Below are positions 7,140-7,140 of a stretch of 7,140 nucleotides of DNA, piece by piece; the first letter of the stretch is position 1, and every line of letters begins with the position of its first letter. Location: contig CAYNEO010000084.1 of NCBI GenBank assembly GCA_964396245.1, forward strand, positions 1 to 7,140. The letters run 5' to 3'. The translations under genes and the position numbers were made by a program. The DNA is from CAYNEO01 sp964396245 (lineage in GTDB: Bacteria > Zixibacteria > MSB-5A5 > GN15 > FEB-12). The notes beneath the pieces were generated by a model. The model was not told the DNA's origin and ran no database searches. It was given only the letters and a program-made list of their open reading frames with translations.

Positions 7140-7140
7140 G

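Noticed and set aside
1..7140. CRISPR arrays, tRNA genes, insertion sequences, defence genes
   Set aside because: I looked for spaced direct repeats, tRNA-like cloverleaf ends, terminal inverted repeats and transposase or nuclease motifs and saw none.

Overview
The window (about 55% GC by eye) looks like a chromosomal stretch from a Gram-negative bacterium, plausibly of the FCB/Zixibacteria/KSB1 kind. I infer this from protein style: a large exported protein with DFEGYRVY and YPNPY motifs and a GIYYWTVED-type C-terminal module, and a pair of exported M16 peptidase-like proteins. No rRNA or other taxonomic marker is present, so the assignment is tentative.

Layout: (1) 452 to 1, minus strand: the 5' part of an exported protein with a carboxypeptidase-regulatory-like beta domain, running off the left edge. 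(2) 453-721: a 269-bp divergent intergenic region with a good sigma70-type promoter for the rightward genes, whose -35 box lies in a short palindrome. (3) 722-2227 and 2242-4383, plus strand: a two-gene operon of M16 proteins with a 14-nt gap. (4) 4408-4436: a strong intrinsic terminator, followed by a short region with a weaker promoter candidate. (5) 4578-7139, plus strand: an 853-residue exported, multidomain protein with a C-terminal FlgD-like/type IX-like sorting module. Its stop codon ends one base before the window does.

How the genes fit together: the two M16 proteins are complementary halves. The first keeps the zinc site (HxxEH plus distal Glu) but has lost the C-terminal Arg/Tyr pair. 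The second has lost the zinc site but keeps the Arg/Tyr pair. This is the pattern of heterodimeric M16B peptidases, so they probably form one periplasmic metallopeptidase. The second subunit also carries an extra C-terminal domain of about 230 residues resembling LolA/lipoprotein-sorting beta folds. All four proteins have Sec-type signal peptides, so this is an envelope/export neighbourhood. Nothing resembling a defence system, CRISPR array, mobile element or RNA gene was seen. The points most worth a second look are the split active site with its fused C-terminal domain, and a sharp codon-usage change inside the 3' part of the large surface protein gene.
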